A DNA stretch of 64,000 nucleotides from Chytridium lagenaria (GCA_025449115.1 JAHLKC010000008.1:248001-312000); one strand, 5' to 3'. Numbered from the stretch's first letter, positions 34,117 to 51,523 are shown. A program made the numbers and translations. The notes: generated by a model not told the origin, from the letters alone.

Positions 34117-34577
34117 TGAAACAGGCAGGATACACAAAGTTCTTGGGGTTCAATGTTATGGTTCAAGAGGCTGTGGCGATGAATATACGTGTTTATCGCC
34201 ATTGTAAAGCATGAAGGCCTTTCAAAGCCAAAAGATTCTGGCGTCGCTTTAGGAGAATGGGAGACTTTGCAGTAGTGCGTATGTACGGCAAAGTAGATTC
34301 AAAGAGAAAAGATGTTCATTGGCAAGCTTGAGGCTAAAGCCACCCCTGTTATCCCTACAAACCCCAACCACTTCCTCCCCCTAAAACATGCATCGTAGCA
34401 GCAGTGGTACGTTAGGTGTCGTTAGATAATGATGCATCCTCAGTGTAGAGCGTTGTGAGTAGCAAGGTCCGTGTCGAGACATGAGTAGGGAAATTGTCAC
34501 AATATTCGCTCAATAGTTGAATTCAAACTTTTTTTTCTTTCATTTCCACATCAATCTGAAACAAACGACTCTTCAAC
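34117..34577. promoter_or_regulatory. Divergent promoter region between MDP1 and NOP10
   Basis: A 461-bp divergent gap. No coding segment. It contains the sequence flanking both starts and a T-rich tract (CTTTTTTTTCTTTC at about 34,529-34,542) just upstream of NOP10. No specific factor site can be assigned. Confidence 0.45.
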
Positions 34578-35002
34578 ATGCACCTGATGTACACTCTGAA
34601 CGATGCTGGAAAGCGTCTCTACACCCTCAAGGTAAGCTTATCTCGTTGCGTGCATGCGTGCTGGCTGGCTTGCTTTCTTGTTCGTTTGTTTGGTGATTTG
34701 TTGGGAAGAGTTTTGAATCGGGAGGAAGAGAGTATTCTTAAACTGACGACCATCGCTTCTTCTTCCCTTTTACATTCGAGTAGAAGGTCACTGCTGAGGG
34801 CAAAATTACAAAGTCTGCGCACCCTGGTATGCACACTTTTTTACATCTTTAGTATTTTTGCTTTCTGTTATTGCTTTTCAAATATAAATACTAATTTCTG
34901 ATAGCCCGTTTCTCGCCCGACGACCCTTTCTCAAGACACAGGGTCACCCTCAAGCGCAGATTTGGACTCTTGCTCACCCAGACCCCGATGAAGAAGGATT
35001 GA
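34578..35002 (+). CDS. NOP10: H/ACA snoRNP subunit NOP10
   Basis: A core protein of H/ACA ribonucleoproteins, which pseudouridylate rRNA and snRNA, acting in the nucleolus. Three exons (34578-34631, 34784-34826, 34905-35002) join with GT-AG and total 195 bases, giving exactly 64 residues, the normal NOP10 length. Key family sequence is [20 protein letters not shown] at the start, then [29 protein letters not shown] near the end. Phases fit without any correction. The gene is intact. Confidence 0.95.
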
Positions 35003-35320
35003 GAAATTGAAAAAAGTCTTCAGCCCATGCGTCCGCCTCCCATCCGATCCTACCCACATCGCAATATCACTCCGTCCCTCCCGCAGACACCATCCACCTC
35101 CACTTTCGCCGCTTTTTTTCCGTCACAGTCTCGCTTATTTCCATGCCTGCACTGCTTCTTTCGCTTTCACTATAAATAAAAGCTAAAAATACTTATTTTC
35201 TTTAGCCCTTTCAAAGCATCGAAGTTGAATGGGCTTTCATCTTAGAAATTTGAAATTTGCTGTTTTCCCCACCTTAGGGACCCTTCACCTCCACAAAACT
35301 CCACTGCAACCGCACATACC
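35003..35320. other. Intergenic region upstream of the AAA gene
   Basis: 318 bp of pyrimidine-rich sequence holding the NOP10 3' end and the promoter of the following gene. No feature seen beyond that. Confidence 0.45.
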
Positions 35321-38300
35321 ATGTTTGCGGCGGCATCGCATAGAGCATGTCTAGCCAGATATACCGTAGCTATACGATCTCGGAACGTTCGGATGGTTTC
35401 ATCCATGCGAACTCCTCTCAATATGTGCATGCGGAGTACCACTCTAGGGTTGTGTCAAGCCCCTATGGCATCAAATAGAGGACTGAAGCGACCACATTAC
35501 CATTCTCGCCTTTACAGCCAAATAGTCCCTGATGTATCAACACCATCAGAACCTGTCATAGCCTCTGCGCATGATGTTAGCGTACATGCAGTACTGGACA
35601 AGCTTGTGGTTCAGGATGGGCGAGTAGGAACAACAGCGTCATACCCCAATCCCTTAGTCGATTCTGCAAAACTAAAGCTCAAATACTACACCACCTACAA
35701 CCTCTCTCGTCTTGGAGATAAATCCATTACCGTCACTTGTCCACATCCCGGATCCGTACCGTACCTTCAAGAGATGGTGCGTGCGGTTGGGAGTGACATT
35801 GGTGCCACTGTCATCGCCCTTGATTTTCTCTCGTTCGTTGAAGTCGTGGACCATATCTCCCAACCTCCCGTCACTACCAATACGCATCGTTCAACACCAT
35901 CTCCTTCACGTGGCACTGGAAAAGGAAGAGTCCGCCATCAAGCCGTCGATGACCGTCATCGGCTACCTTCCATTAACTTGGCACCATCATTTTCACCTGC
36001 CCATTTTGTTCCATATGATGTAGCTGACACCTCGTCTGCTAATCTGGATCATTTTGATTACATGGAATTTGATCAAGAGGAGGACGATAACGCCGACGGT
36101 GAAACTGACGTGTATGACGGGCCACATCCGTACGAACCGAAACACATGTCCCCATCGAACGCAATCAACCTAAAACTCGTCATATCACCAAATCTCGCAA
36201 ATGGGCGCGTAAAGGACGGTTTATCAGTTCGTTTGGATTCGGATGACGAGATGGCGAAAGAAGCTGCTGAAGCGGGGGAGATCCATTCGTCCACGTTCTA
36301 CAACACCGAATTGAAAAGTCAACATATTAACGCAGCAGCTGTGCAGTTTGTGGAGTTTGTGGTGAGGAGGGCCAAAGAGACGGTGGAGTTAGGAAAACCG
36401 GCCAAATTTGTGTTATTTTACAAAGACACGACGGATTCTCTCGAAAGTGGGGCAAGTGGCCGTCGTGTCATGTTGTCGCTGATGAAATCTATTCAAAAAA
36501 TACGAGAAGAATTCCATATCCCCATCCTCCTCATAGCCGGATGCTCTCCTGGCCTTCTTCCACTACCCTCACCACAAATCAACACGCCCGATTTCTACCG
36601 ACACTTATTTTCGGATAAGGTTTTGACAGTGGATAAGGGTGAGGGGTCTCGTGCGATGTATCTCGCTTCCGATGGGGATTTGTACCGGACTTGCCTTGAT
36701 GCTATGAGTCAGTTCGAGAAAATCGAGGTACCGCCGCCTGCACCTGTTTTACTTTCACCCCCTGAATCGCCAACCGTCTCAACGGCTTTGATTGAGTCAT
36801 ATGATCGATGGCTTCATTCTATGAAGGACTCTTTGAACCTACGTTATAGAGAACTGAACTGGCGGAGTATCTGCAAGACATGTCGCGATCGAAGCATCAT
36901 TATCCGTGGAGTCAATTTGGAGGATGTGCTTAGCCCTGAATCCGTTGACAGAACACGAATGCCTGAAAAGTTAACAACGCTTTTGAAATCCCTTGAATCG
37001 CGGATTTTTACAAAAGAAGACGTGACCCGCCTTGTTTCATTGGCCTTGGGTTACCGATTTGACTTGTTGGATCATGCATCAACTGTTGGACTTGAGAATC
37101 CTGTAGGCCCACTTATTGATATTACCGCTATTCATCTTGAAATGGCGTTTCGGTTGTTCCAGGATGATTCGCCGAGAAAACTTGGGAGTGTGTTCACGGC
37201 GGAATCGAATGAGGTAGATGGGGACAAACCAAAGGATCCGCCAAGTGGGGGGATGGGAGATGTCGTGATGACAGGGAAACCATTGACGACTACTGTTGCT
37301 GCGGGCACGTCTCCAGTACCTGCTTCTTCCACTAGCTCACCAACATCGTCGAAATCTCCGGAGGAAGCTATTGTGGATCTGAAAAAAGAGTTTCAAAAGT
37401 TAGGGAAAAAGTTATCCTCGTACGAATCTCGGCTGCTTTCCACTGTTGTTGCCCCAGGTAACTTGCATTGATTACCTTTTGCATGTATGCTCGTAACCAT
37501 GTCTGACTATTTTTTTCATTGTTTACTAGGAAATATCAAAGTTACTTTCCAAGACATCATCCTTCCACCCCCCACAAAGCTCATGCTTCAAACCATCGTC
37601 ACCCTCCCCCTCCTCCGCCCGAACTCTTTAAAACTGGAATTCTCTCTAAACACACGGTCTCTGGCGTCCTCCTCTTTGGCCCCCCTGGTACCGGAAAAAC
37701 CATGCTCGCCAAAGCCGTTGCTAAATCCGGCCGTGCCCGCTTCCTATCCGTAGCTCCTTCCGACGTGTTTGACAAGTACGTTGGAGAGGGTGAGAAAAAT
37801 GTAAAGGCGATTTTCTCGCTGGCGGAAAAACTAGCGCCCCTGTGTTGTTTTCTTGGATGAGGTGGATGCGATTTTTAGCTCAAGAAGGACGGACGTGAAT
37901 AATTCGAGGAGGGAGATTGTTAATGAGTTTATGAGCGAATGGGATGGATTGAGTTCGCAGAATAATGGGTGATTGTTATGGGGGCGACGAATCGACCGTT
38001 TGATTTGGATGACGCTATTTTGAGGAGGATGCCGAGGAGGGTTTTAGGTGGGTTTATTATATTATACTTGAATTTGTCTTCTTTTGTTCATGGTCTTTCT
38101 AAAATTTACTTTACTTACTTTCATCTTTGCGATAATTATAGTTGATCTTCCCACCGAAATTCAACGCAAAACAAATCCTATCAAAACTACTCGAAGACGA
38201 GGTTCTAGCAGATGACGTCTCCCTTGACGAGCTCTCCCGCCGCACGTTTTAACTATACCGGCAGCGATCTCAAAACGTCACCGTCTCGACGGCCCTCGCG

Positions 38301-38618
38301 GCTGTCAAAGAATCCCTTGTCCGCGAATCCCTCGACTCTTCTCAGACCCTCACCACCACCGAAGTCTTAAAACAAGCTGAAACGATTGAAGATTGGTCAG
38401 ATGTTCTTGTTGTGGAGACCTCGAAACCTGTTGAAACTCGGACTTTAAATAATGCGCATTTTGAATTGGCGTTGAAGGAGGTGCCGCCGAGTTTGACGGA
38501 TGAAATGCAGAGTCTCGTGGAATTGAGAAAGTGGAATGAGTTGTATGGAGAGGGTTCTTTGAAAGCGAGGGCGGCGGCGAGGAAGGGGTGGGGATTTGGG
38601 GTTGAGGTTAAGAATTGA
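35321..38618 (+). CDS. Mitochondrial-type AAA+ ATPase (Msp1/spastin-like AAA module)
   Basis: A large AAA+ ATPase with a probable mitochondrial presequence ([20 protein letters not shown], Arg/Ala/Ser-rich, no acidic residue). Exon 1 is a 712-codon open frame with an acidic middle (about 36,060-36,115). The intron is 37,458-37,529. The AAA domain follows: [20 protein letters not shown] (Walker A), [15 protein letters not shown] (Walker B), [20 protein letters not shown] (sensor 1 and Arg finger), with a Vps4/spastin-like helical tail. Five one-base homopolymer changes interrupt the AAA exon and its successor (near 37,840, 37,968, 38,170, 38,249 and 38,274), yet codons on both sides stay conserved. 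Sequence error is more likely than pseudogenisation. Large fungal mitochondrial AAA proteins of this layout are known, but the function is undetermined here. Confidence 0.8.
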
Positions 38619-38992
38619 TGAATATACGCACGCATGCCACAATAATGTTGAATGGAAAAAGAAATGGAATAGACATGGTTGTGTTTACAGTGTTGCTTCG
38701 ACATGCGTGACAATTTCTATTTCTTTAAAAATTGGACAGCATCCAGATTCGTAGTGACTTGCAACACTGCAAGTGGCATCCTCCCTTCATTGCACCTGGA
38801 CAGAGCATCAAGGCGTGTTTTCTTACCAATCATACGCAGTCAACATCAAGCAATTTCAATATCGTACCCTTCACCTCACGCGGTACCCACATGATACCCA
38901 CTCCTCATTTATCTGTTTGAATCGTGTCGTTGGATAAAGTCCCTTAGACCTCTTTTTCTCGTTGCTACAAAGGCCACCTTCAGTCTTCGCTG
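38619..38992. other. Intergenic region before the DNA methyltransferase
   Basis: No coding segment could be joined in frame to the methyltransferase. A short additional 5' exon cannot be excluded. Confidence 0.35.
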
Positions 38993-41900
38993 ATGCCACA
39001 AAAAAATGACGGCCTTGCAGTTACGAACCGCGTTCGTCGATTCTTCCCAATGTACAAAAAATACTTCCAGCCAGACAAGAACTCTAGTAAGTGCTAATAT
39101 TTCTGTCACTTTCTTCGATCTTTTTTTGACATGGTTAATAGCGCGCGTTCAACCATCCTTGAAAACCATTTTGCGACGATTTCCGCAGCTGCCTCCAATT
39201 CAAGGTACCTCATAAATCATCACCATCGTTTAATTTAACCTCCAATACATAGACATCAACGCTGACGACGTCCAACCGGGAACTTGTGTCGAAATCAATC
39301 ATGAACAGAGAAACCCGTCCAATGTCTGGATCTTCAGGATCACAGAAGTACACCCAAAAAAGGGTGTTAGAGGCGTTTGGTTTTAGTAAGTGACTTGGTG
39401 AGCTAGAGGTGGTCTAACTAGTTTAGCTCTCCGCAGCATACCTGCCTTGCAGGAAGTGGGGTCCGACTTTCGCATTTTTGGCGATACAAAACGGTATTTT
39501 TTCTGTCTTGCGTATTAATATTTAATTTTTGGCAGATTTCGCAAGCACTCATTGCGAATGCAACGAAGACTGGATATACTTCAATATGATTTTGCGAAAA
39601 GTAAGAGTTCATTGGGGTCATATCCGGACAGGTAAGTCATATTAAATTTCTTTATGTTGGATAATGAAGGTCAAGATGACCCCTCTTTTCAGGCTTTCGA
39701 TTTTTTCTGTCCATTCATCTACGACGAAATCCGGATGAGTTTTTCTGAAGTTCCCAAGGTATTTCAGCAAGCAACGTCGCGACCTGAGGACATATGTGGG
39801 TGCATTCAAAATGTCGGGGACGATTTGGAGGACACCCCCACGGGATTCCGGTCAAGACAGGAATGCCAAACCAACCTTTTACGTCGACGCTCTAGAGATC
39901 GGATATTTCAAGTGGGATCCTTTGTCACGATTACACGAGGATGGGATGGTAATAGCAGAGAGGACGATATAGCTGAGGTTTTACGGTTCGACGTTAGTGC
40001 GCTCGGTCAACCTCGACTCGTCTTAAGAATATTTTTAAAGCCTTCGCTAGAACCACCTCCGAGGCCTCCGCCGAATGAGGCTGGTATGGACTTCACGGGA
40101 GAAACACCTTCGGAGCTGGGATGATCTTTTGATTATCGGGGAGGAAGAGGTGTATGTGGAGTTTGTGGGAGGGACAGACCTTCCATTACATCTACGTTAC
40201 AAGGGAGCCGGACGATATGTAAGGCTTTCCTCAAAATTCCGGTCATAACGGGTTGATTGTTTCTTAGTTTTTTTTTCCGAAACCGAGCCCATGGGTGTGA
40301 TTTAACATCATACTCGTCGACTTTCCTCGAACTTCATCCCAAGCTCTCCGCGTTTTCTTTAATGTGTGGATCCGGAAGCTTTGCTTTCGGTCTTGCGGAT
40401 TCTGGATTCTGCACGTTGCGGGAGGGGATTGACATCAACGAGGATGCAGTCAACTCCCTCAACGAAAGAGCAAGATATCGAGGACTGGTAGGGCCTGATG
40501 AGGATTTGGCCCGGGTAGAGGACTGTAACGAGCCTATCAAGAGAAGTCAAGGGACCTTTCGGAGAGGTGGAAGAAAAAATTTTGGTACATATAAACCGGT
40601 AGGCATATTATTCCCTTTTTTTCACAACACTGATATTATAATTAGGGGGACTTTGACGTGTTATTTCTGCGCCTTACATGTGGCTCTTGGAGCACCATGA
40701 ATTGCTTTCCAAAGGTGGAGGAGAGGGCAGCAATTGCCTCAGTAGCATCCTTTGTGGAGTTGATGCGGCCAAAGATTTTTATTCTTGAAAACGTTCAGTA
40801 AGTGCATTTTCGTGATCCACTTTTTTTGGTAAGCAACATTTCTTATAAATAATATAGTGAGTTTGGTCGATTTAAAAGATTTCCGGAATGCAAGGGAAGC
40901 GACGGTAACGAGATTGAGAACGATGATGAAATCGAAACGCCTGTGAATTCGCTAACAGCGTTTTTGCTATCCTTTGGCTATCAAGTTCGTCAAGGTGTTC
41001 TCCACGCGTTGCACCACGGTGTTCCAGCGTGGAGAAATCGATACTTCCTCATTGCAACAGGTTTGGGTTTCCCATGCTCCATAGTGCTAATAGTCATTAG
41101 CTCCAAACGTTCCGTTGCCAAAATTTCCGACACCGACTCACTATACCATTGATCCAAGTTCTCCACTATATGACTGCTACTTTTATGGTGGAAAGGATGA
41201 GGATGGGTAAATTAAATATCTATTACTCTTGATATTAACCCTTATATTTCTTCAGGGATACCATAAAGATGCCAGCGTTTCATTATCAAGAGTCGGCACC
41301 GTGTATGAAGATGACAGTTTCAGAAACTATTGGACATTTGCCGGAGCCATTACCTCCGGAAGAGGTATTGCTAAATTTTTTTTATTTCTACAAGGACTGG
41401 GAAAACTTTATCAACACTTTGTTTTTAGTACAATGACGAATACCCGTTTCACAACTTTCCCCGACGTCGAACAACAAGCGGAAGACCTCTTGAAGAATTC
41501 GCTTCTTTCACGACAATAGTTGCGGATTATACATCAAAGGAGGTATATCAAGTGTTTCTATTGTAAGTAACACTTTGTACAGTATCTTTCATCAGTCCAC
41601 CCCAGCCAAGACCGCCATCTCACTGTTCACGAGATTGCTCTCGCGCAGTCTTTTCTCTCGGAGGAGATTCAGTTTTTACATGGTAACGTAAAGTCTGTCA
41701 CGAAACAGATCGCCAATGCCGTGCCGATGACGCTCGCATTCGCCATCGGATGCGAAATTACGAAAGCTTTAGCCGAGGAGGACGCAAAGGCTGCAGTAAT
41801 TAGCGATGAATCTAGTAGTGGCGATGAGAATGTAGACAGGTCTTTACTTTCTTCAACTTCATCACCGGAATCGGCGTGTTCGATAATTATTGAGCTTGAT

Positions 41901-42677
41901 GAAGATTCGGAAGTGGGGATATCACCGGAATCGGCGTGTTCGATAATTATTGAGCTTGATGAAGATTCGGAAGTGGGGATATCACCGGAATCGGCGTGTT
42001 CGATAATTATTGAGCTTGATGAAGATTCGGAAGTAGGGATTGATTTCGATTATGTCAACGACGATATGGATGTTGAGGTTGGTATGGAGGATGTCGGAGA
42101 CCATATGGATGTTGCGGCTAGTATGGTACATGTCGACGACAGTATTTCAACAAAACCGACGCCGCTAAAAAAACGCTCATCCGCTCACGCTTTTGACATT
42201 TCAAGTCAAGAATCGTCGCAAGAAATGCTATTTTTGGAGGAGATCGAGGTCGACAAGTGCAATGACTTTCATGCGGGCTCAAGTGATTTGGGGATCTTCT
42301 TCCGCTTCCTCTGATACTTTCTCTCCATTCTTAAGGCCTTTACCATCGTTGAACCCTCCGGGTCCATCTCCAAGTTTAATCTCCGACCTCCTTCCTTTCC
42401 CTTCAGGCACTCCCAGCACGGTCGGCCAAGAGACCCCTTCCGAAAATACTGAACAGTTCCCGTCTCGCGCTGGCCGGGATCCCTGCTTGTTAAGCCCTCA
42501 ACATGGTTTTTCGGAAGAGGACGATGTGGTTGTAGAATTGCACGCAGACATCTCGGCGGAGCCATCTTACTCGGGCATGAAGCTGGATTTATTGGTTCTG
42601 ATGTTGCTGAAGCTATCACTGAAATTTGGTTACAAGAAGCAACGGGTATGGATCTTTTTGGAGATCTAGGAACCTAG
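38993..42677 (+). CDS. DNA (cytosine-5) methyltransferase, BAH-containing, DIM-2-like
   Basis: Would methylate cytosines in nuclear DNA, probably repeats. From ATG 38,993 (MPQKNDGLAVTNRVRRFF) many short exons encode a BAH-like region (PGTCVEINHEQRNPSNVWIF, HPKKGVRGVWFY). A second BAH-like block follows (FQVGSFVTITRGWDG). The catalytic part has motif I (LMCGSGSFAFGL), a motif IV region TCGSWSTMN (catalytic Cys codon 40,679-40,681; the usual Pro before Cys is Thr), SFVELMRPKIFILENV (motif VI, 40,786), GVLHALHHGVPAWRNRYFLI (motif VIII), EIALAQSF and QIANAVP (motifs IX-X). The tail has three identical 20-residue repeats with SIM-like SIIIELDEDSE cores. It ends EIWLQEATGMDLFGDLGT after likely one-base errors near 42,280 and 42,578. 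DIM-2-like is favoured over DNMT1 by the sequence between motifs IV and VI. Confidence 0.82.
41861..42040 (+). repeat. Three tandem 60-bp repeats in the methyltransferase coding sequence
   Basis: Units 41861-41920, 41921-41980 and 41981-42040 each begin ATCACCGGAATCGGCGTGTT. The first two are identical. The third differs by one G-to-A near its end. The unit length is 20 codons, so the frame is kept, and each copy encodes a hydrophobic III core followed by acidic residues and Ser. Confidence 0.97.
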
Positions 42678-43189
42678 AAGTCAGTATTTCTGTTGCTTTC
42701 AGCTTGGTCATACTTGCAATGGTTTTTTTGGTTTTCAATAATGTGTTCCTTCGACTTATCCCCATTTCATGTTTTCCCCATGTTTTCCCCCCGCACTCTT
42801 AACTTTAAGTCTTAAGCTCTTCATGGTATCTTGCTTCATCTGGCCATTTTATGTTCATCTTTTTAGTAATTCTTTGATTATTATTCTGCGCCTGTTCTGT
42901 TTTTCTTCTCTTTTCCGTCCTTTTTTTTCTGCGCATGTATTTCTTTTGGATTTTGTCTTGTTTCTTTCCCATCTTGCAAATATTTTGTATGTATGCAATA
43001 CTTGCCATTCTCTCTGCCAGTAAGAAGATTTTATAGTAATTTTAAAATATTCTTCAACTTGTTAAAACAAATCACGCGGATGAAGAGACCGACCGACTGT
43101 AGTCGCGAAATCCCCTCATTTTGAACAAATTAAATGCACGCAACGATTGCTCTTTCAAAACGTAAAATCATTAAAACGAGTGGTATATT
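42678..43189. other. Convergent intergenic region
   Basis: T- and C-rich sequence between the methyltransferase and RAB28-like 3' ends. Open frames here are Phe/Leu/Ser-rich translations of polypyrimidine and lack motifs. No gene seen. Confidence 0.45.
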
Positions 43190-44264
43190 TTATTTCTTTT
43201 CTACTTTACTGAATGACACACGTGCGGGATTTATTTGGGCTTCGAGTTTTTGAGTCGCCGCGGGATTGGTGGTTGCGTTTACCAAAAGCAGCTTTAACTT
43301 GCCTGTAAATGAAAGAGGGAGGTAAAAGGAGTCAAGTCAAAACACACATAAGGGAGAAGTTTAACAAAAGAAAAACTTTCAGAGGTAAATGGACAGCTAC
43401 CATGAAATCAGTGCTGGCGAAACGTTTTGACGACACGCCAAGAAGGTCTGCGGCTATCTGAAGGATGGTTGTTGAAACACCTTCACCTGTTCTAGCAGAT
43501 GCCATAAAAGGGACGAGATTGTAGTCGGATGCGAGCTGAAGATGACGGTCTTGTCTTACGACTCTAATGTGAGATAGGTCGGCTTTAGGATTCGAAATTA
43601 TTTGAAAACATGTTAAAAATCCAAGTATTTAATGAGGAAGATGAAATTCAAAACATCCGAGAAAAGATTCAAGGACCCCATAATAATGCTAATTTAATAT
43701 ACCTTTGTTTCCTACCAACGCCATATAGGTAGTCTCGAATCCTTTGCATCCATCATCATAGTATCCACACCCTGCAAAAACGTCTTATGAATCAACTTGA
43801 TCCATTCCTCTAGATTCTGAAACGTCCCAATGTGCGTCACATCGTATACTAGCACTATGGCGTTGGCGCCGTGGAGATAGTTTTGGGTCATTCTCGAGGA
43901 AAGTGTCTGGCCACCGACATCCAGATCTGGAGAACAGCTTGAGTGTTGCCTGTGAATTGTCAGTACTGTTTGTTTGTTTGTTGTTCTGCATGGTAGCTGA
44001 CCTGATAGTGTTATGCGTTTCTGATAAAAGTCGAGGCCGATGGTTTGTTTGTAGTCTGGTTGTAAGGCGAGAGGAGGATAAGGTGAATCAGCAATGCAAG
44101 ATAGAGATGAGGAGTAAAGGGAGGTAAGCCAAAAGATGGGATGGTCGGTTACTTTGTGGCAACGTATCTTGAGCAAAGCGTTGAGCAATTGAGGTTTTAC
44201 CAGTTGCTCCGTCGCCCAGAAGCACAATCTTGATGACGTTGTCGGTATCGTCTTCGTCCTGCAT
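43190..44264 (-). CDS. RAB28: RAB28-like small GTPase
   Basis: A Ras-superfamily GTPase of the RAB28 type, linked in animals to cilia/BBSome and ESCRT traffic. ATG 44,264 gives IKIVLLGDGATGKTSIAQRF (P-loop). The next exon has KQTIGLDFYQKRITLSG (switch I, RAB28-like), IWDVGGQTLSSRM (G3, with WDxGGQ), NAIVLVYDVTHIGTFQNLEE and then the G4/G5 exon (ADLSHIRVVRQDRHLQLASD, MASARTGEGVSTTILQI, with SAR in place of SAK). The last exon ends NPARVSFSKVEKK with a TAA at 43,190-43,192. No C-terminal CAAX or Cys pair is visible, so prenylation is not apparent. One or two unresolved intron joints remain (near 43,930 and 43,720). Confidence 0.82.
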
Positions 44265-44533
44265 TGTGGCTGTTTCACCTCAACGGAAAATCCTCGAATC
44301 TTGGATTCGAATATCTAGTGTTGCCGCCGAAATTACTAAAGAACGACAGCGTTTAATGTATACACACCATTCAACGTCAAACCAGCATCGATTCCAACGG
44401 GATGCGCATGTACACGCTATCAGTGTATGTGGTCTGATGGCTTCGTGTGTTGCAGCATGAGGATCCCGCCTTCATCGCTTTCATCGCTTTCAACCACATT
44501 CAAAAAACCATTTGTGCAACTCTTATAAGAAGA
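44265..44533. promoter_or_regulatory. Divergent promoter between RAB28-like gene and VPS20
   Basis: About 269 bp between two divergent starts, too short for another gene. No specific site can be named. Confidence 0.4.
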
Positions 44534-45444
44534 ATGGGAGGATCCAGCAGCAAAGTGCCGAAGATTACGGCCCACGACAAGGCCATTCTCGACCTCAAGG
44601 TGCAGAGGGACAAGTTGAAGCAGTACCAGAAAAAGGTAAAGTTCATCAGCTGCTGCTGCATCATCTGGATTATCACCTCTGCTTGCACCTGTTGGGGTAT
44701 GTTGTGGCCATCCCATTAACATTCCAGTTTTACAGCTGGAGCTGGTTATTGGAAAGGAGGTCGAGGTGGCGAAACACCATCTCAAGAATGGCGACAAGAA
44801 AAGGGCGATGCTTGCACTGCGCAAGAAAAAGTACCAGGAATCGCTGTTAGAAAAGACGGATGCTCAGCTCTTCACTTTAGACAGATGGTATGAGTTTGAT
44901 ATACTCCCAAAAACTTCTAATACTCTGCTATCAGACTCAAACCATCGAGTACTCGCTCATTGAAAAGGATATTGTGGCTGGATTAAAGCAAGGCAACGAT
45001 GTCTTGGCCAAATTCACAAGGAGATGTCTGTAGAGGCTGTGGAGAAGTTAATGGAGGATACCGCAGATGCCATCGCATATCAGAATGTAAGATATTTCAG
45101 TATCCACACTTCTGGGCTCATCGTTTTATATCGAACAGGAGATTGATGAGCTCCTGACTGGAAGCATTTCGAAAGACGACGAGGAGGAGGCCGAGGCAGA
45201 ATTGGAAGAATTGCTGAAAGCCGAGCTTGCTGAAGCACCAAAAGTTCCGGACAACAAATACCCTCACGGCCTACAGAAATTATTCTTCCCGATGTGCCGG
45301 ATAACGAACTTCCGGATGTCGAAGAGCCCGAACCAGAACGGAAAGTCAAGCAGAAGGGTGAGCTTAAAAAGATGTTTGGGATACAATCATTGACGACCCT
45401 TGTTTTCTGTAGGCAAACAAAAAATGGAGCCCGTTGCGGCTTAA
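44534..45444 (+). CDS. VPS20: ESCRT-III subunit VPS20/CHMP6
   Basis: Nucleates ESCRT-III on endosomes after recruitment by ESCRT-II. ATG 44,534 begins MGGSSSKVPKITAHDKAILD; the Gly at position 2 would suit N-myristoylation, as known for CHMP6. Helix 1 and the following exon read VQRDKLKQYQKK and LELVIGKEVEVAKHHLKNGD, then KKRAMLALRKKKYQESLLEK. Later exons have SLIEKDIVAGLKQGNDVL, EAVEKLMEDTADAIAYQNEI and an acidic tail (ISKDDEEEAEAELEEL). The last exon ends MEPVAA with a stop at 45,442-45,444, resembling the AELVAAS end of CHMP6. A one-base shift near 45,258 separates PKVPDNK from PDVPDNELPDVEEPEPERKV. All introns are short GT-AG. Confidence 0.87.
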
Positions 45445-45777
45445 GAGGAGTGCTGGTCTCACGCGCAACGATGGATTATTGTTCTTGGGAGAATATGATG
45501 ATAACGCTGGCCGTACATTGCCTTTCAAGATCCTCTTCATCTATCACCCACACTCTCTCTACCTGTTACATCACCCACCACATCACACCACACCACACCA
45601 CACACACACACGCATCACACATTAAACACCAGGTTGCTCTACCTACCTTAACTTTCACCCTCATCTCAACCGCAACTTTAACCTTTTGGTTCTCAATAAA
45701 TGAATAACTCTTAAATATTCGCCTCAAGAAGTTGCAAAGGCCACAAAGTTCAACATACGATTCTCTCTGGTGAGACA
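45445..45777. other. Intergenic region with CA-rich microsatellite
   Basis: The region 45,572-45,620 is a CA-rich simple repeat (CACCACACCACACCACACAC-like). A short open stretch (DGLLFLGEYDDNAGRT, about 45,475) is unexplained and might be an upstream exon of the ABC gene, but no consistent splice join was found. Confidence 0.35.

Positions 45778-51523
<5,746 letters not shown>

Noticed and set aside
37530..38300. Programmed ribosomal frameshifting in the AAA gene
   Set aside because: Five shifts of both signs at ordinary short homopolymers, without a slippery heptamer and pseudoknot pattern. Sequencing error fits better.
42769..43023. Hydrophobic plus-strand frame as a small membrane protein
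   Set aside because: Phe/Leu/Ser-rich translation of a T/C-rich intergenic tract, with no start context or splice support.
45560..45625. CA-rich tract as telomere- or centromere-like repeat
   Set aside because: Short, irregular CACAC microsatellite within an intergenic region. No higher-order structure.
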